Positions 25,063 through 33,164 of a stretch of 38,718 nucleotides of DNA are shown here, one piece after another (within the stretch, counting starts at the first letter, position 1; the number at the start of each line of letters is the position of its first letter). Source of the DNA: Candidatus Melainabacteria bacterium (GTDB lineage Bacteria > Cyanobacteriota > Vampirovibrionia > Obscuribacterales > Obscuribacteraceae). Position numbers and translations under genes: made by a program. The stretch is taken from the NCBI GenBank assembly GCA_016212515.1, contig JACRFZ010000098.1, positions 1-38,718 of the forward strand, written 5' to 3'. The notes beneath the pieces are model-generated. The model searched no databases. It saw nothing but the letters and a program-made list of their open reading frames with translations, and was not told where the DNA came from.

Positions 25063-27563
25063 CCTTGTGTGTCCTGCAATACGCTACTGCCGTCATTAGC
25101 ACCGCGCGCTCTCTCCTTTTCGGCAAGCAGCGACTGGTAAAGGTTTTTGATCTGAACCAGAGCCTGCTCCGAGCCTTTCCCACCGTCTATGGCCTGGCGG
25201 CAAAGTTTCATGGCCTCATCCTTTCTGTCCGAAGCAGCGTATATTTTAGCCAATTCCGCCGTCAGTTCGCCGTTTGCTCTGTCAAGTTTATGTTGTTCAA
25301 TCAAAATGGCGATGGCTTGTTCATGTTTCTGCATGGCACTGAGAGCCCGTGCCATCTTGAGCTTGTCAGCAGCGGTCGGACTCTCGAGGGCAGTCAGACT
25401 GCCGAAGGCATCGATTGCTTCCTGATTGCGGCTGCATTCCTGCAGGGTGTGGGCAAGCAGGCGCCAGGCGCCGCTATGGTTAGGCTCGCGACCGGTCAAT
25501 TCGTAGCATGCGGCAATACACAGGTCGGAATCGTTCTGCTTATAGGCTTTCAAGGCTTTATCAAAAAGAGCCGTGGCGTCCAGAGATTTAAAATTGAAAG
25601 TGCGGCTCCTGGGCAAATCAATGACAATGTGAGCTTGCTTCTTCAAAACAGACTGGCAAAGAAGCAAGTTATCCACCGTCTTCTTATCACCGCGCCCCTC
25701 CTCTACGGCCAGACTGAGGTCGGCCTGGGCACTGGCATACTGCTTGCGGGCCAGGTAGCAGTCGGCACGGCCAACCAGGGCTTCCACCTGGCGGGGCTTA
25801 CGGAGCAGCACCCGACTGTAGAAATCGATTGCAGAAAGTTCCTGGCCTAGCACTTGCTCCACTCGAGCGGCCGCCAGTAAGGTCTGGGCAGAAGGTGAAT
25901 CAGATTTGAGATTGTGCGCAAGAAGCTCCCGGGCAGCTCCGGCTTTACCGAGGTGAGCATAGTTTAGAGCCAGTAGCTCCCGGGCGGCATCGTTTTGCTT
26001 CTGCTTCAAGGCCGCTTCCAGATCGCGCACTGATTCTTGATAATCACCGGCGGCAAAAGAGCACTGAGCCCGCAGGAACTGTGCCTGAAAGGACTTGCGG
26101 AAACCAGGCAAAGCGGAGGCTGCTTTCAGGTTGTCGGAAGCCTGGCTGTAGAGACCGGCATTGATCAGCTTGGAGGCAGCCAGAATCTGTGTATCAAGGT
26201 TGAATTTATCGAGACCGGCCGCTTTCTTGTAGTCGGCAAGAGCTTCTTTGCTCTGGCCAAGCTGCTCGTAGAGCCCGGCTCTGTATTTGTAGTAAGTGGG
26301 ATTGGTGGGCTCTCCTTCCAGGGCCAGGCAAAAGTCGCGCATGGCACCGGCGGTATCGTTCAGTTGCTGACGGCAATAACCGCGCAGAGCGATGGCATCA
26401 CCATCATCAGGAAATTGAGAAACCAGGCTCTGGCAGAGGGCAAGGGCACCTTCAAATTTGGACATAGCCATAAGACAATAGGCCCGGCCGACGTAGAGGC
26501 GCACATTGGTGGGTTCTACCTCGATAGCCTTTTCATAAGTTCCCATGGCGTCTTTGTACTGACCGACGGTGTACTGGGCAGCAGCCAGATTACCTATTTG
26601 ATAGGGTTTGAGTTCAGTGCCCAGGAGCGACATCAATTTGCGACTGTCATCAATGGTTTGCTGAGGCTTGTTTACCTTAAGAGACAGGGCTGCTCTGGCA
26701 TCCAGAGCACCAATGTGTTCGGGATTGAAGCGAAGCACATTACTCAAATACTGCTCGGCTTCCTGGTAACACTTGTTGAATGCCAGGGCGCGACCCTTTT
26801 CATACTGAGCTTCAAGTGAGAGCGGATTGAAGGCAATAGCTTTATTGCTGGCGGCAATCGCGGACTGAAAGTCTCCCGCTTCAAGAGCAAGGCGGGCCTC
26901 AGCCACACACTTACTGGAATAGTTGTTGCACTCGACACCACTTACGGCCAGCGCCACCACCACCGCCGCCGCCCCAATTGTGATACCAACCTTCTGCAAG
27001 AAGGTAAGCTGAACCCGGGGCAGCACGACAGACTTCTCTTCCAGAGGAATGAAGGGCAGATCTTGCCTGGTGGTAGACCTTCTTTCTCGCGCGACGGAGG
27101 AAGCGACGCTGCCACCACCGGTACCACCAGCAAGAGCCGGCTCACGCCTGGTGTAATCGATGCAATACGGTTGCACCACCGGCGCCGTACCCAAATTATA
27201 CTGGGTCGTCTTGGTCTGACGCTTCTGGTAATCGCTGCAATAAGACTCATTCTTTATAGCGGCAGGAGCGGCATCGGCTTCATTTAATACGGCTCGCAGT
27301 TCCTTCAATACCGAATTTACTTCTTCGCAACCGGAACTGGTAGTAACTTCATGAAGACTGCCGAAACCTGCCAGCACCTGCTCTCGCTCGAATTTCTCGG
27401 TCACGTCTGCCAGACTCGAATCTTCATGACGGCTTTCGCGGCATCTGATCGGACCCAGGGAGGGAACACCATTTTGAGGAGCACCGTTGGTAGGACCTTT
27501 TATAATCGGTCTTTGTCCGGTAGTTCTTCCGGCGTCTTCACTACTAACTGAATTACTGTTCAT
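25059..27563 (-). CDS. Large membrane-anchored TPR protein
   Basis: An 834-residue protein. The first 180 residues are polar and probably disordered in the cytoplasm. A transmembrane helix follows (about 192-212, VGITIGAAAVVVALAVSGV), and the remaining 600 residues are consecutive tetratricopeptide repeats outside the membrane (typical unit: GDFQSAIAASNKAIAFNP near 230). At least 14 repeats can be counted. The start at ATG 27563 is preferred because GGGACGG lies upstream. ATG 27584 is the longer option. It is the first gene of a minus-strand operon with the HTTM pair and is divergent from the pseudopilin operon, with the GTGAA half-site array between them. It is probably a scaffold for an envelope complex. 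Confidence 0.85.
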   Translation of the reverse strand: MNSNSVSSEDAGRTTGQRPIIKGPTNGAPQNGVPSLGPIRCRESRHEDSSLADVTEKFEREQVLAGFGSLHEVTTSSGCEEVNSVLKELRAVLNEADAAPAAIKNESYCSDYQKRQTKTTQYNLGTAPVVQPYCIDYTRREPALAGGTGGGSVASSVARERRSTTRQDLPFIPLEEKSVVLPRVQLTFLQKVGITIGAAAVVVALAVSGVECNNYSSKCVAEARLALEAGDFQSAIAASNKAIAFNPLSLEAQYEKGRALAFNKCYQEAEQYLSNVLRFNPEHIGALDARAALSLKVNKPQQTIDDSRKLMSLLGTELKPYQIGNLAAAQYTVGQYKDAMGTYEKAIEVEPTNVRLYVGRAYCLMAMSKFEGALALCQSLVSQFPDDGDAIALRGYCRQQLNDTAGAMRDFCLALEGEPTNPTYYKYRAGLYEQLGQSKEALADYKKAAGLDKFNLDTQILAASKLINAGLYSQASDNLKAASALPGFRKSFQAQFLRAQCSFAAGDYQESVRDLEAALKQKQNDAARELLALNYAHLGKAGAARELLAHNLKSDSPSAQTLLAAARVEQVLGQELSAIDFYSRVLLRKPRQVEALVGRADCYLARKQYASAQADLSLAVEEGRGDKKTVDNLLLCQSVLKKQAHIVIDLPRSRTFNFKSLDATALFDKALKAYKQNDSDLCIAACYELTGREPNHSGAWRLLAHTLQECSRNQEAIDAFGSLTALESPTAADKLKMARALSAMQKHEQAIAILIEQHKLDRANGELTAELAKIYAASDRKDEAMKLCRQAIDGGKGSEQALVQIKNLYQSLLAEKERARGANDGSSVLQDTQG

Positions 27564-27649
27564 AGAAAATCCGTCCCAAAACATTTAAATAGTAAGCTGT
27601 ACCATGAACACCGAATTGCGCCTTCGTGCCCCTATCATCTGTTTTTAGC

Positions 27650-27700
27650 GTGAAGCCTGGGTGAAAAGCGCAGATTAAACCATAGTGAAACCAACGTGAA
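27650..27700 (+). promoter_or_regulatory. GTGAA array 1: two 11-bp-spaced pairs
   Basis: GTGAA begins at 27650, 27661, 27685 and 27696. Spacing is 11, 24 and 11 bp. The 11-bp direct-repeat period is that of OmpR/PhoB winged-helix response regulators binding head-to-tail. The flanking sequence (AGATTAAACCAT, ACAAGCTTCT) is shared with array 2. Confidence 0.65.
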
Positions 27701-27799
27701 GTCGCGCAACTACAAGCTTCTAGCCCGGCAGAGAAAACACACCGCATCGCATTCATATTATTGAATACAATGCGAACTCGCATAAACAGCGATTCTTAC

Positions 27800-27850
27800 G
27801 TGAAGCGTAAGTGAACCGCACAGATTAAACCATGGTGAAATCAACGTGAA
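27800..27850 (+). promoter_or_regulatory. GTGAA array 2: exact 150-bp-offset copy of array 1
   Basis: GTGAA begins at 27800, 27811, 27835 and 27846, each exactly 150 bp after its counterpart in array 1. About 75 bp around it is a diverged duplicate, with half-sites kept and intervening bases changed, suggesting selection on the half-sites. Confidence 0.65.
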
Positions 27851-27873
27851 GTCGCATCAATACAAGCTTCTGT

Positions 27874-27889
27874 GTGAAAGCAATGTGAA
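27874..27889 (+). promoter_or_regulatory. GTGAA pair 3, adjacent to the pseudopilin promoter
   Basis: GTGAA begins at 27874 and 27885, again 11 bp apart. The second copy ends eight bases before a TTGACT -35-like hexamer (27897), a position expected for an activator that contacts RNA polymerase. Confidence 0.55.
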
Positions 27890-27896
27890 GTAGCTA

Positions 27897-27925
27897 TTGA
27901 CTTTCGCCGTGCGGAAAACTAACTT
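27897..27925 (+). promoter_or_regulatory. Likely promoter of the pseudopilin operon
   Basis: TTGACT (27897-27902), 17 bp, then TAACTT (27920-27925). The -35 is good and the -10 weak, as is usual for activated promoters. The leader of about 30 bases ends in a strong ribosome site (GGGGAGG) before ATG 27962. Confidence 0.4.
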
Positions 27926-27961
27926 TGAAATCAAGCGCACTTACTACCGGGGAGGCAAGCA

Positions 27962-28567
27962 ATGTCTAGCCGTCTCAAGACAATCGAATCATATAAGAAG
28001 GAAAGCAACAGCTTCTCCTCCCCAGTCCGAACCAATTCCATATACAGGAAAACCGCATACGGAAAGGCTGCCGGGAAACGCGGCTATTCCATGGCGGAAC
28101 TGCCGGCGGCACTCTTCTTACTATTTATCGGACTGATGTTTCCGCTGATGATTATGGCCAGCCTCGGCTACCGTGCATCAATCTTATATTTTGCCTGTGA
28201 TGCCAGTGCTCGCAAAGCCGCCAAATCACCTACATATACAGACGGTGTCACCAATGCCGATACCACTCTCAAAAACTCACTGAAAGACTTCAGCGGCATC
28301 AAGACAGTCGCACCGGTCTGCACCATCTTAGTAAAACCACTGACAGGCGGTAAAGCAACCGAGTCCAAAACGAAGTTGGCTGCCGGTTCCATCGACACTT
28401 CCAAAAACCTCTATTTTGTTCGCACTTATGTTGACGCCGACTTAGATCCGCTGGTTCACTTTGATCCCACCTGGATGAAAATGAACATTCCCGGACTGAC
28501 CGGACCTTACCACTTGCAACTTAACATTGAGTCCTACTCGGAAAACCCCAACGGGCTCAGTGAGTAA
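27962..28567 (+). CDS. TadE-like pseudopilin
   Basis: A 201-residue protein. After a 38-residue basic leader comes KRGYSMAELPAALFLLF, a prepilin-type motif with a Glu (about 45) and a hydrophobic helix (about 46-70), then a soluble domain of about 130 residues. This architecture is that of TadE/TadF-type minor pseudopilins, cleaved by a prepilin peptidase just before the hydrophobic stretch. The exact cleavage site is not certain because the residue pattern GYSMAE is not the canonical G-F/L-x3-E. ATG 27962 follows GGGGAGG. It is the first gene of an operon with two further Tad-like proteins. No Tad ATPase or secretin is present in the window. Confidence 0.75.
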   Translation: MSSRLKTIESYKKESNSFSSPVRTNSIYRKTAYGKAAGKRGYSMAELPAALFLLFIGLMFPLMIMASLGYRASILYFACDASARKAAKSPTYTDGVTNADTTLKNSLKDFSGIKTVAPVCTILVKPLTGGKATESKTKLAAGSIDTSKNLYFVRTYVDADLDPLVHFDPTWMKMNIPGLTGPYHLQLNIESYSENPNGLSE

Positions 28568-28591
28568 CTCAATTTTTCTGGAGAAGAGAAC

Positions 28592-30460
28592 ATGCAATCT
28601 TACCGACTGCGCAGAAGAAAAGGTATGACCACGGTAGCACTGATCCTGGTGGTGGCCTTCTTCGTTATACTGCCGCTAGGACTTCTGGGTTTTGAATTTG
28701 CACGCTATACCTTACTATGCAACCAGCTCAGATCAGTCACCGATGCCGCCACCCTCTCAGGCACGGCAGCCCTGGCCAGTTCGCCACCCGGCTACACCTA
28801 CACGCAGTTGCACGATCTGGCTATGGATGTAGCCATTCAGACCTTCGAACAAAACAGCGTACTGACCACTTCTTTCGGCAAGAAAAATGTCATCGCCAAC
28901 AGAAACACCGGTAAAGCGCTGGGCACTCCCGCCCTGAACACAGCCCATCTCAATTTCACCCTCCTCGACCAGAACGGTAAGGAAGTGGCAAACGGTAGCA
29001 AAGATGCGGTCACCTTGAGACTGCAAGCCATTTACTCAGACAAACCGGTATTCTCTTCCGCTATCTTGAACATCGGTCCCATCGAAACAGCCTCTGCCGT
29101 ATCCGACGGCGGTCTGCCTCAACTAGACCTCTTCCTCTGCTTCGACGTCTCCGGCTCCATGGACGACCAGACCCCTATCAACCTGGTCAAACGATACTGG
29201 AATCCTGGCACCAACACCGTTGAATACGGACTGGTCTCTACAGGCAAATCCATCTACGACACTTTCAAACCGGTAGATACCGGCACCGGCTTAAACGCCG
29301 TGCCTCCGCAAAACCTCTATTACGGAGCCTATGGCGGTGCCACCGGCAATGCCACCCCTTATATATTCTCCGAATCACCCTATCCGGCCGGCAACAAAAT
29401 GCAGTTCCTGAGGGGCAATCAATTCCCCTATGCCGCCGGCAGTATACCAGGCTTACCGGCAGCCACAGTCTATCCGCCCGGCGCCCTGGTACCGGAGCAA
29501 GGCTGGCCGCCGGGCAATTACGACCCCAACAACCCGCTCAATCTCAAAGGCAACGGCGTCGACCCCAATGCCCAGGCCAATGGCTTCACCGACCTGGTGG
29601 TACCGGTGCCCAGTGTCGGCACCTACGATTTCAGCAAATACGAAACCTGCGTAGAGGCCTCAAGAGGCAATATGGAAAGTGACGCCATCTGCTTGCAAAG
29701 CCAGGGCGGCAAGAAAATAAATCCCAAACTACCACCCAGACAAGCCGGCTATTACAACGCCTACTGGAGCCAGGTGGAGAAAGTAGTAGACCCCATTGCC
29801 GCAGCCAGACTGGCCGCTACCAACTTCTTCTACACCATGAATGTCTCCAGTAACGCCCACTTTGGCTTGAGTGCTTTCTCGGACGCACCCGGCTCCACTC
29901 CCACCTCAGCCTGGGCCACCACCGACGCCAAGTGCGATCCCCAGTGGAAAGCAGCCGGCACTGCCAATTTTCCCGTGCCCTTGATTGCCCTGGATCAAAG
30001 CAAGTCCAACTTTGACGAAGCCAACGACGCCATCAATGGCAAAGGAGTGGTGCTGCCCTTGAGACCCACGGGCAAAACTAATATTGCCGATTCCCTGCAC
30101 TCAGCCATTCTCGAACTTACAGACAAGAGCAAATATCGCCCCCGGGCCAAGAAAGCAATTATCCTCTTCACCGATGGCGTACCCAACCTGCCCGTGGACC
30201 CGGCGACGGCAGAGGCGGCCGCCTTCAAAGAGGCAAATCTGGCCAACAGCAAATCAATTCCGATTTATACTATCGGACTATCCCAGAACGCCGTTATCAA
30301 ACCCAAGGAAGATAAGTTTCTTGGCGACAATAAAGGAGGTTCGGGCAAAGGTATTGCCTATATTTCAGGCAATAACGCCATATACGTAGCCGTCACCAAG
30401 TCCGCCGACTTGAACAAAGCCTTCCAGACCATTGCTCGCAGCCTGGTGGTGCTCCAATGA
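28592..30460 (+). CDS. TadG-like protein with von Willebrand A domain
   Basis: A 622-residue protein. The N-terminal RRRKGMTTVALILVVAFFVILPLG is a TadG-type membrane anchor (about 8-35), followed by the typical DAATLSGTAALA segment. A vWA domain begins near residue 178: DVSGSMDD supplies the metal-binding DxSxS of the MIDAS site, KTNIADSL the threonine and LFTDGVPN the aspartate. A long Gly/Pro/Asn/Tyr-rich insertion (about 205-385) splits the domain after its first strand. GGAGAAG precedes ATG 28592. The last codon overlaps the next start (ATGA). It likely sits on the cell surface and mediates adhesion or pilus tethering. Confidence 0.85.
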   Translation: MQSYRLRRRKGMTTVALILVVAFFVILPLGLLGFEFARYTLLCNQLRSVTDAATLSGTAALASSPPGYTYTQLHDLAMDVAIQTFEQNSVLTTSFGKKNVIANRNTGKALGTPALNTAHLNFTLLDQNGKEVANGSKDAVTLRLQAIYSDKPVFSSAILNIGPIETASAVSDGGLPQLDLFLCFDVSGSMDDQTPINLVKRYWNPGTNTVEYGLVSTGKSIYDTFKPVDTGTGLNAVPPQNLYYGAYGGATGNATPYIFSESPYPAGNKMQFLRGNQFPYAAGSIPGLPAATVYPPGALVPEQGWPPGNYDPNNPLNLKGNGVDPNAQANGFTDLVVPVPSVGTYDFSKYETCVEASRGNMESDAICLQSQGGKKINPKLPPRQAGYYNAYWSQVEKVVDPIAAARLAATNFFYTMNVSSNAHFGLSAFSDAPGSTPTSAWATTDAKCDPQWKAAGTANFPVPLIALDQSKSNFDEANDAINGKGVVLPLRPTGKTNIADSLHSAILELTDKSKYRPRAKKAIILFTDGVPNLPVDPATAEAAAFKEANLANSKSIPIYTIGLSQNAVIKPKEDKFLGDNKGGSGKGIAYISGNNAIYVAVTKSADLNKAFQTIARSLVVLQ

Positions 30461-31329
30461 ACATGCAAGCTCCCCGCAAAGACCAGAACAAACCCATGAG
30501 TAAAGCAAAGAGAAAAGAGAACAAACGCAGATTGGCAGGGAACCGGCGAGGAAGCGTTTCCATCGAGGTAGCCATATCCTGCATCCTCTTCATTATATTT
30601 GTCATTCTCGGCTTCGATTTGCTGATTGTGATCTGGGGCTATTCCGTAGTCGATTCGGCAGCGCGAGATGCCGCCCGGGCCGCGGCTTCCACTTCCAGTG
30701 CCGCCGCCGGGTTGCAGGCCGCCCAACAAACCGCCCTGGCCCACCGCACCGACGGCTACTTCGTCTCCCAGCCCACCGTGGCCAACACGCCCACCGACTT
30801 TATCTATGTCACACCGGCTACCGGTGCGCCTTATGTGGCTGTCACCACAAGGGCTAATGTGCGGCTGCCCGTACCAATTTCATTTTTCGGAGCGCAGTTG
30901 CAAAACGGGCTCTATCCCTATGCCAGAACCTATACCTTCCCCATCCTGGGCGTACCTTTCGTACCGGCTCCCGCTAACGGAGCCGCACCGCCGCCGGTCG
31001 TAGCACCGCCGCCGGCTCCCGCCCCGGCCCCAGCTCCGGCACCGGCTCCCGCTCCGGCACCGGCTCCTGCTCCAGCGCCTAAACCGGCTCCTGCTCCAGC
31101 GCCTAAACCGGCTCCTGCTCCAGCGCCTAAACCGGCTCCTGCGCCCGCACCCACACCGGCTCCTGCACCCGCACCCAAACCGGCTCCCGCGCCCGCACCC
31201 AAACCGGCTCCCGCTCCAGCGCCTAAACCGGCTCCTGCACCCGCACCCAAACCGGCTCCCGCTCCAGCGCCTAAACCGGCACCGCCGCCACCGCCGCCGC
31301 CGCCACCACCTGCACCTCCGGGGGGCTAA
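30457..31329 (+). CDS. TadE-like pseudopilin with Pro-Ala tail
   Basis: A 290-residue protein. After a basic leader (1-30) comes RRGSVSIEVAISCILFIIFV, a TadE-type anchor with the conserved Glu, followed by VVDSAARDAARAAAS, which is the TadE hallmark. The soluble domain ends near residue 170. The last 115 residues are almost only Pro, Ala and Lys in PAPAPKPAPA units, ending in poly-Pro and PPGG. Such tails are usually extended spacers through peptidoglycan or the outer envelope. The start overlaps the TGA of the vWA gene, and its TAA overlaps the next ATG (TAATG), so all three are coupled. A second start at ATG 30496 is possible. Confidence 0.8.
   Translation: MNMQAPRKDQNKPMSKAKRKENKRRLAGNRRGSVSIEVAISCILFIIFVILGFDLLIVIWGYSVVDSAARDAARAAASTSSAAAGLQAAQQTALAHRTDGYFVSQPTVANTPTDFIYVTPATGAPYVAVTTRANVRLPVPISFFGAQLQNGLYPYARTYTFPILGVPFVPAPANGAAPPPVVAPPPAPAPAPAPAPAPAPAPAPAPAPKPAPAPAPKPAPAPAPKPAPAPAPTPAPAPAPKPAPAPAPKPAPAPAPKPAPAPAPKPAPAPAPKPAPPPPPPPPPPAPPGG
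31011..31280 (+). repeat. Pro-Ala-Lys coding repeat
   Basis: Tandem units of about 30 bp (AAACCGGCTCCYGCNCCNGC type) encode PKPAPAPA. Near-identical neighbouring copies suggest expansion by slippage or unequal recombination. Strains are likely to differ in length. Confidence 0.85.
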
Positions 31330-31988
31330 TGAACAAGTTCACCATCAAACCGGTCAAGACAACGGCGATGCTTGCCGCTCTGGTTCTCGGTCTGGGCACT
31401 CTCGCCAGCATGACCTATGTGGCTCAATCCAATTCCGCCTTGAATGAGCCAAACTACTGGCAAAGCCTGGAAGGAGAGATTGCACCGCTGAAGGAAAGTG
31501 CCTCAACCGTTAACCAGGATCGTAAGGCTGCCCGCAAACTGGCCGCCCTGCTCAGGCAAAACAACGAACAGGACAAGGCCGCCGAAATTCTTCGCGCCCT
31601 CTGGCTCAAACCGGCTGAGCCGGAAGAATTCGTTGTGGACGCCCTGGAGTTGGCTTCCATATATACAGAAATGGGAGCCTTCGACAGTGCCATTGAAAGC
31701 TACGAAAAAATTCTGGACTTCGACCGCGGTCGACTCAAAAGCCAAGACCCACAACTGGTTAGAGATTACACCAATCTGGCCCAGTGCTATTACATCAAGG
31801 CCTGCGCTTGTGGCGACCCGCAAGAGAGAAGCAGCTATTTGGAGAAAGCTCGCCGGACCTATGTAACCGCAAACGACAAACTGGCCCTCACCGATTTCGA
31901 AAGTGCCGCCAGAAAGGAGCAGGTGAAAGCCACCATTGCCGAGAATCTGGCGCTCATTGCCATGGACTGCAAGCAACCGATAAACTGA
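31329..31988 (+). CDS. Exported small TPR protein
   Basis: A 219-residue protein with an N-terminal hydrophobic segment (about 12-33, TTAMLAALVLGLGTLASMTYVA) acting as signal peptide or anchor. TPR-like helix pairs follow: DKAAEILRALWLKPAEPE (about 78-95), then VDALELASIYTEMGAFDSAIESYEKIL (a landmark near 100-128), then TNLAQCYYIKACACG. The start ATG overlaps the TAA of the preceding gene by one base, so it is translationally coupled to the pseudopilin/vWA operon and probably chaperones or scaffolds those proteins. Ends in TGA. Confidence 0.8.
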   Translation: MNKFTIKPVKTTAMLAALVLGLGTLASMTYVAQSNSALNEPNYWQSLEGEIAPLKESASTVNQDRKAARKLAALLRQNNEQDKAAEILRALWLKPAEPEEFVVDALELASIYTEMGAFDSAIESYEKILDFDRGRLKSQDPQLVRDYTNLAQCYYIKACACGDPQERSSYLEKARRTYVTANDKLALTDFESAARKEQVKATIAENLALIAMDCKQPIN

Positions 31989-32095
31989 AATCTCAATCTT
32001 TGATCACAACTTAGCCACATTCTCGACATTCCTTTGTCACACAAAATATTGAAAATTAGATGTAGACGCCCCTTACTAATGAGACGCTACATACT

Positions 32096-33142
32096 ATGTT
32101 TAACAACAAAACCTCCGGGTCTGCTGAACAAGCAAGCCACTTTTCACCCGGCGCTAGCAAGCTCAGGCAGGTTTATGGCGCCGCCCAGTGGGCCGGCACC
32201 AAATATAGAAATAGAGACGGCAGCTTCCGTCAGGAAGATAGTCACTATGTCTCCCCTGACGGCCGCCTGGCCATGGTCGCCGACGGAATCGGCGGCAACG
32301 GTGCCGGAGAAGTAGCCAGCCGCATTCTCGCCGATGTCTTCCAAGAAAGATATAAGAACCTGCCTGAGAATATCAGCTATGAGCAAGCTGAACAGTGGCT
32401 GAAAGAAACTATTGAAGCAGCATCCCAAACCGTCGTGGAAGCCCAAAAACGGGAAATCTACCTGGCCGGCGACGGCACCATGATGACCGCCAGAGCGCAG
32501 ATGGGCTCCACTGTTGTGGCTTGCCTGAGAATGCCGGAAAAAATGCTTATCGCCTGGGCCGGCGACTCTCGCGCTTACAGACTGAGAGGCGGCAAACTGG
32601 AACAACTTACTAGAGACCACAGCCTGGAAAACGAACTGGTGGACAAGCACCTGCTCAGCGAAGGCCAGGCTAAAGAAAAGGAAATCGGCCACATCATTGT
32701 CTCCGCCGTAGGCAGACAGCTCAAGATAAGCCAAATAGCGGTAGACCTTGCTTTCGGCGATCGCTACTTACTGGCCACCGATGGTCTGGAGGTCCTGGAA
32801 GTTGCAGAAATCGAAACTCTCCTTACTAAAGCCATTCGTCCCAGCCAGGCCGCCAGCAGTCTCATTCAGGCCGTCAAAGACAAACAAACCAATATCATCG
32901 ATGCCCAGGACAACACCACGGTTGTAGTAATCGCACCGGTGGTGGACCCGATTATCGCAAGCCCGGCCATTACCTCCAGAGCCGCCATTTCTTCACAGGC
33001 ATGCGACAGCAGATCTCAGAATTTCTCTCAGAGAGTAGCAGCCCAGAGCAGTTCTTGCCCGGAACAAGCGGAAAATCAGCAAATGGGTTTCCGTGGCTGG
33101 CCGCTATACAGCGCCCAGGATACAGTCAAGTCGTGGTTCTAA
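32096..33142 (+). CDS. PP2C-type Ser/Thr protein phosphatase
   Basis: A 348-residue phosphatase of the PPM/PP2C family. Metal-binding residues are visible: QEDSHYV (Asp48), VADGIGG (Asp63), ATDGL (Asp229) and DNTTVVV (Asp272), plus AGDSRAY near 155. The first 30 residues and the last 65 are polar tails outside the catalytic core. No membrane segment is seen, so it acts in the cytoplasm, presumably dephosphorylating kinase targets. It lies 107 bases after the TPR gene and may share the pseudopilin transcript or have its own promoter. The ribosome site is weak. Ends in TAA, converging with the gene at 33165. Confidence 0.92.
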   Translation: MFNNKTSGSAEQASHFSPGASKLRQVYGAAQWAGTKYRNRDGSFRQEDSHYVSPDGRLAMVADGIGGNGAGEVASRILADVFQERYKNLPENISYEQAEQWLKETIEAASQTVVEAQKREIYLAGDGTMMTARAQMGSTVVACLRMPEKMLIAWAGDSRAYRLRGGKLEQLTRDHSLENELVDKHLLSEGQAKEKEIGHIIVSAVGRQLKISQIAVDLAFGDRYLLATDGLEVLEVAEIETLLTKAIRPSQAASSLIQAVKDKQTNIIDAQDNTTVVVIAPVVDPIIASPAITSRAAISSQACDSRSQNFSQRVAAQSSSCPEQAENQQMGFRGWPLYSAQDTVKSWF

Positions 33143-33164
33143 GTCTCAACGGCAAGATGCATCA

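Larger units (their letters stand above)
27564..27961. promoter_or_regulatory. Divergent control region with GTGAA arrays
   Basis: This gap separates the minus-strand TPR/HTTM operon from the plus-strand pseudopilin operon. It contains ten GTGAA half-sites in five pairs, each pair spaced exactly 11 bp, described as three separate arrays. No open frame of interest lies here. Confidence 0.7.

Noticed and set aside
27650..27889. CRISPR-like repeats
   Set aside because: The half-sites are five bases with helical-turn spacing, the longer units are diverged and only two, and no cas genes are present.
30930..31250. Minus-strand Gly-Ala repeat protein
   Set aside because: It is the reverse complement of the Pro-Ala tail of the pseudopilin gene and has no ribosome site.
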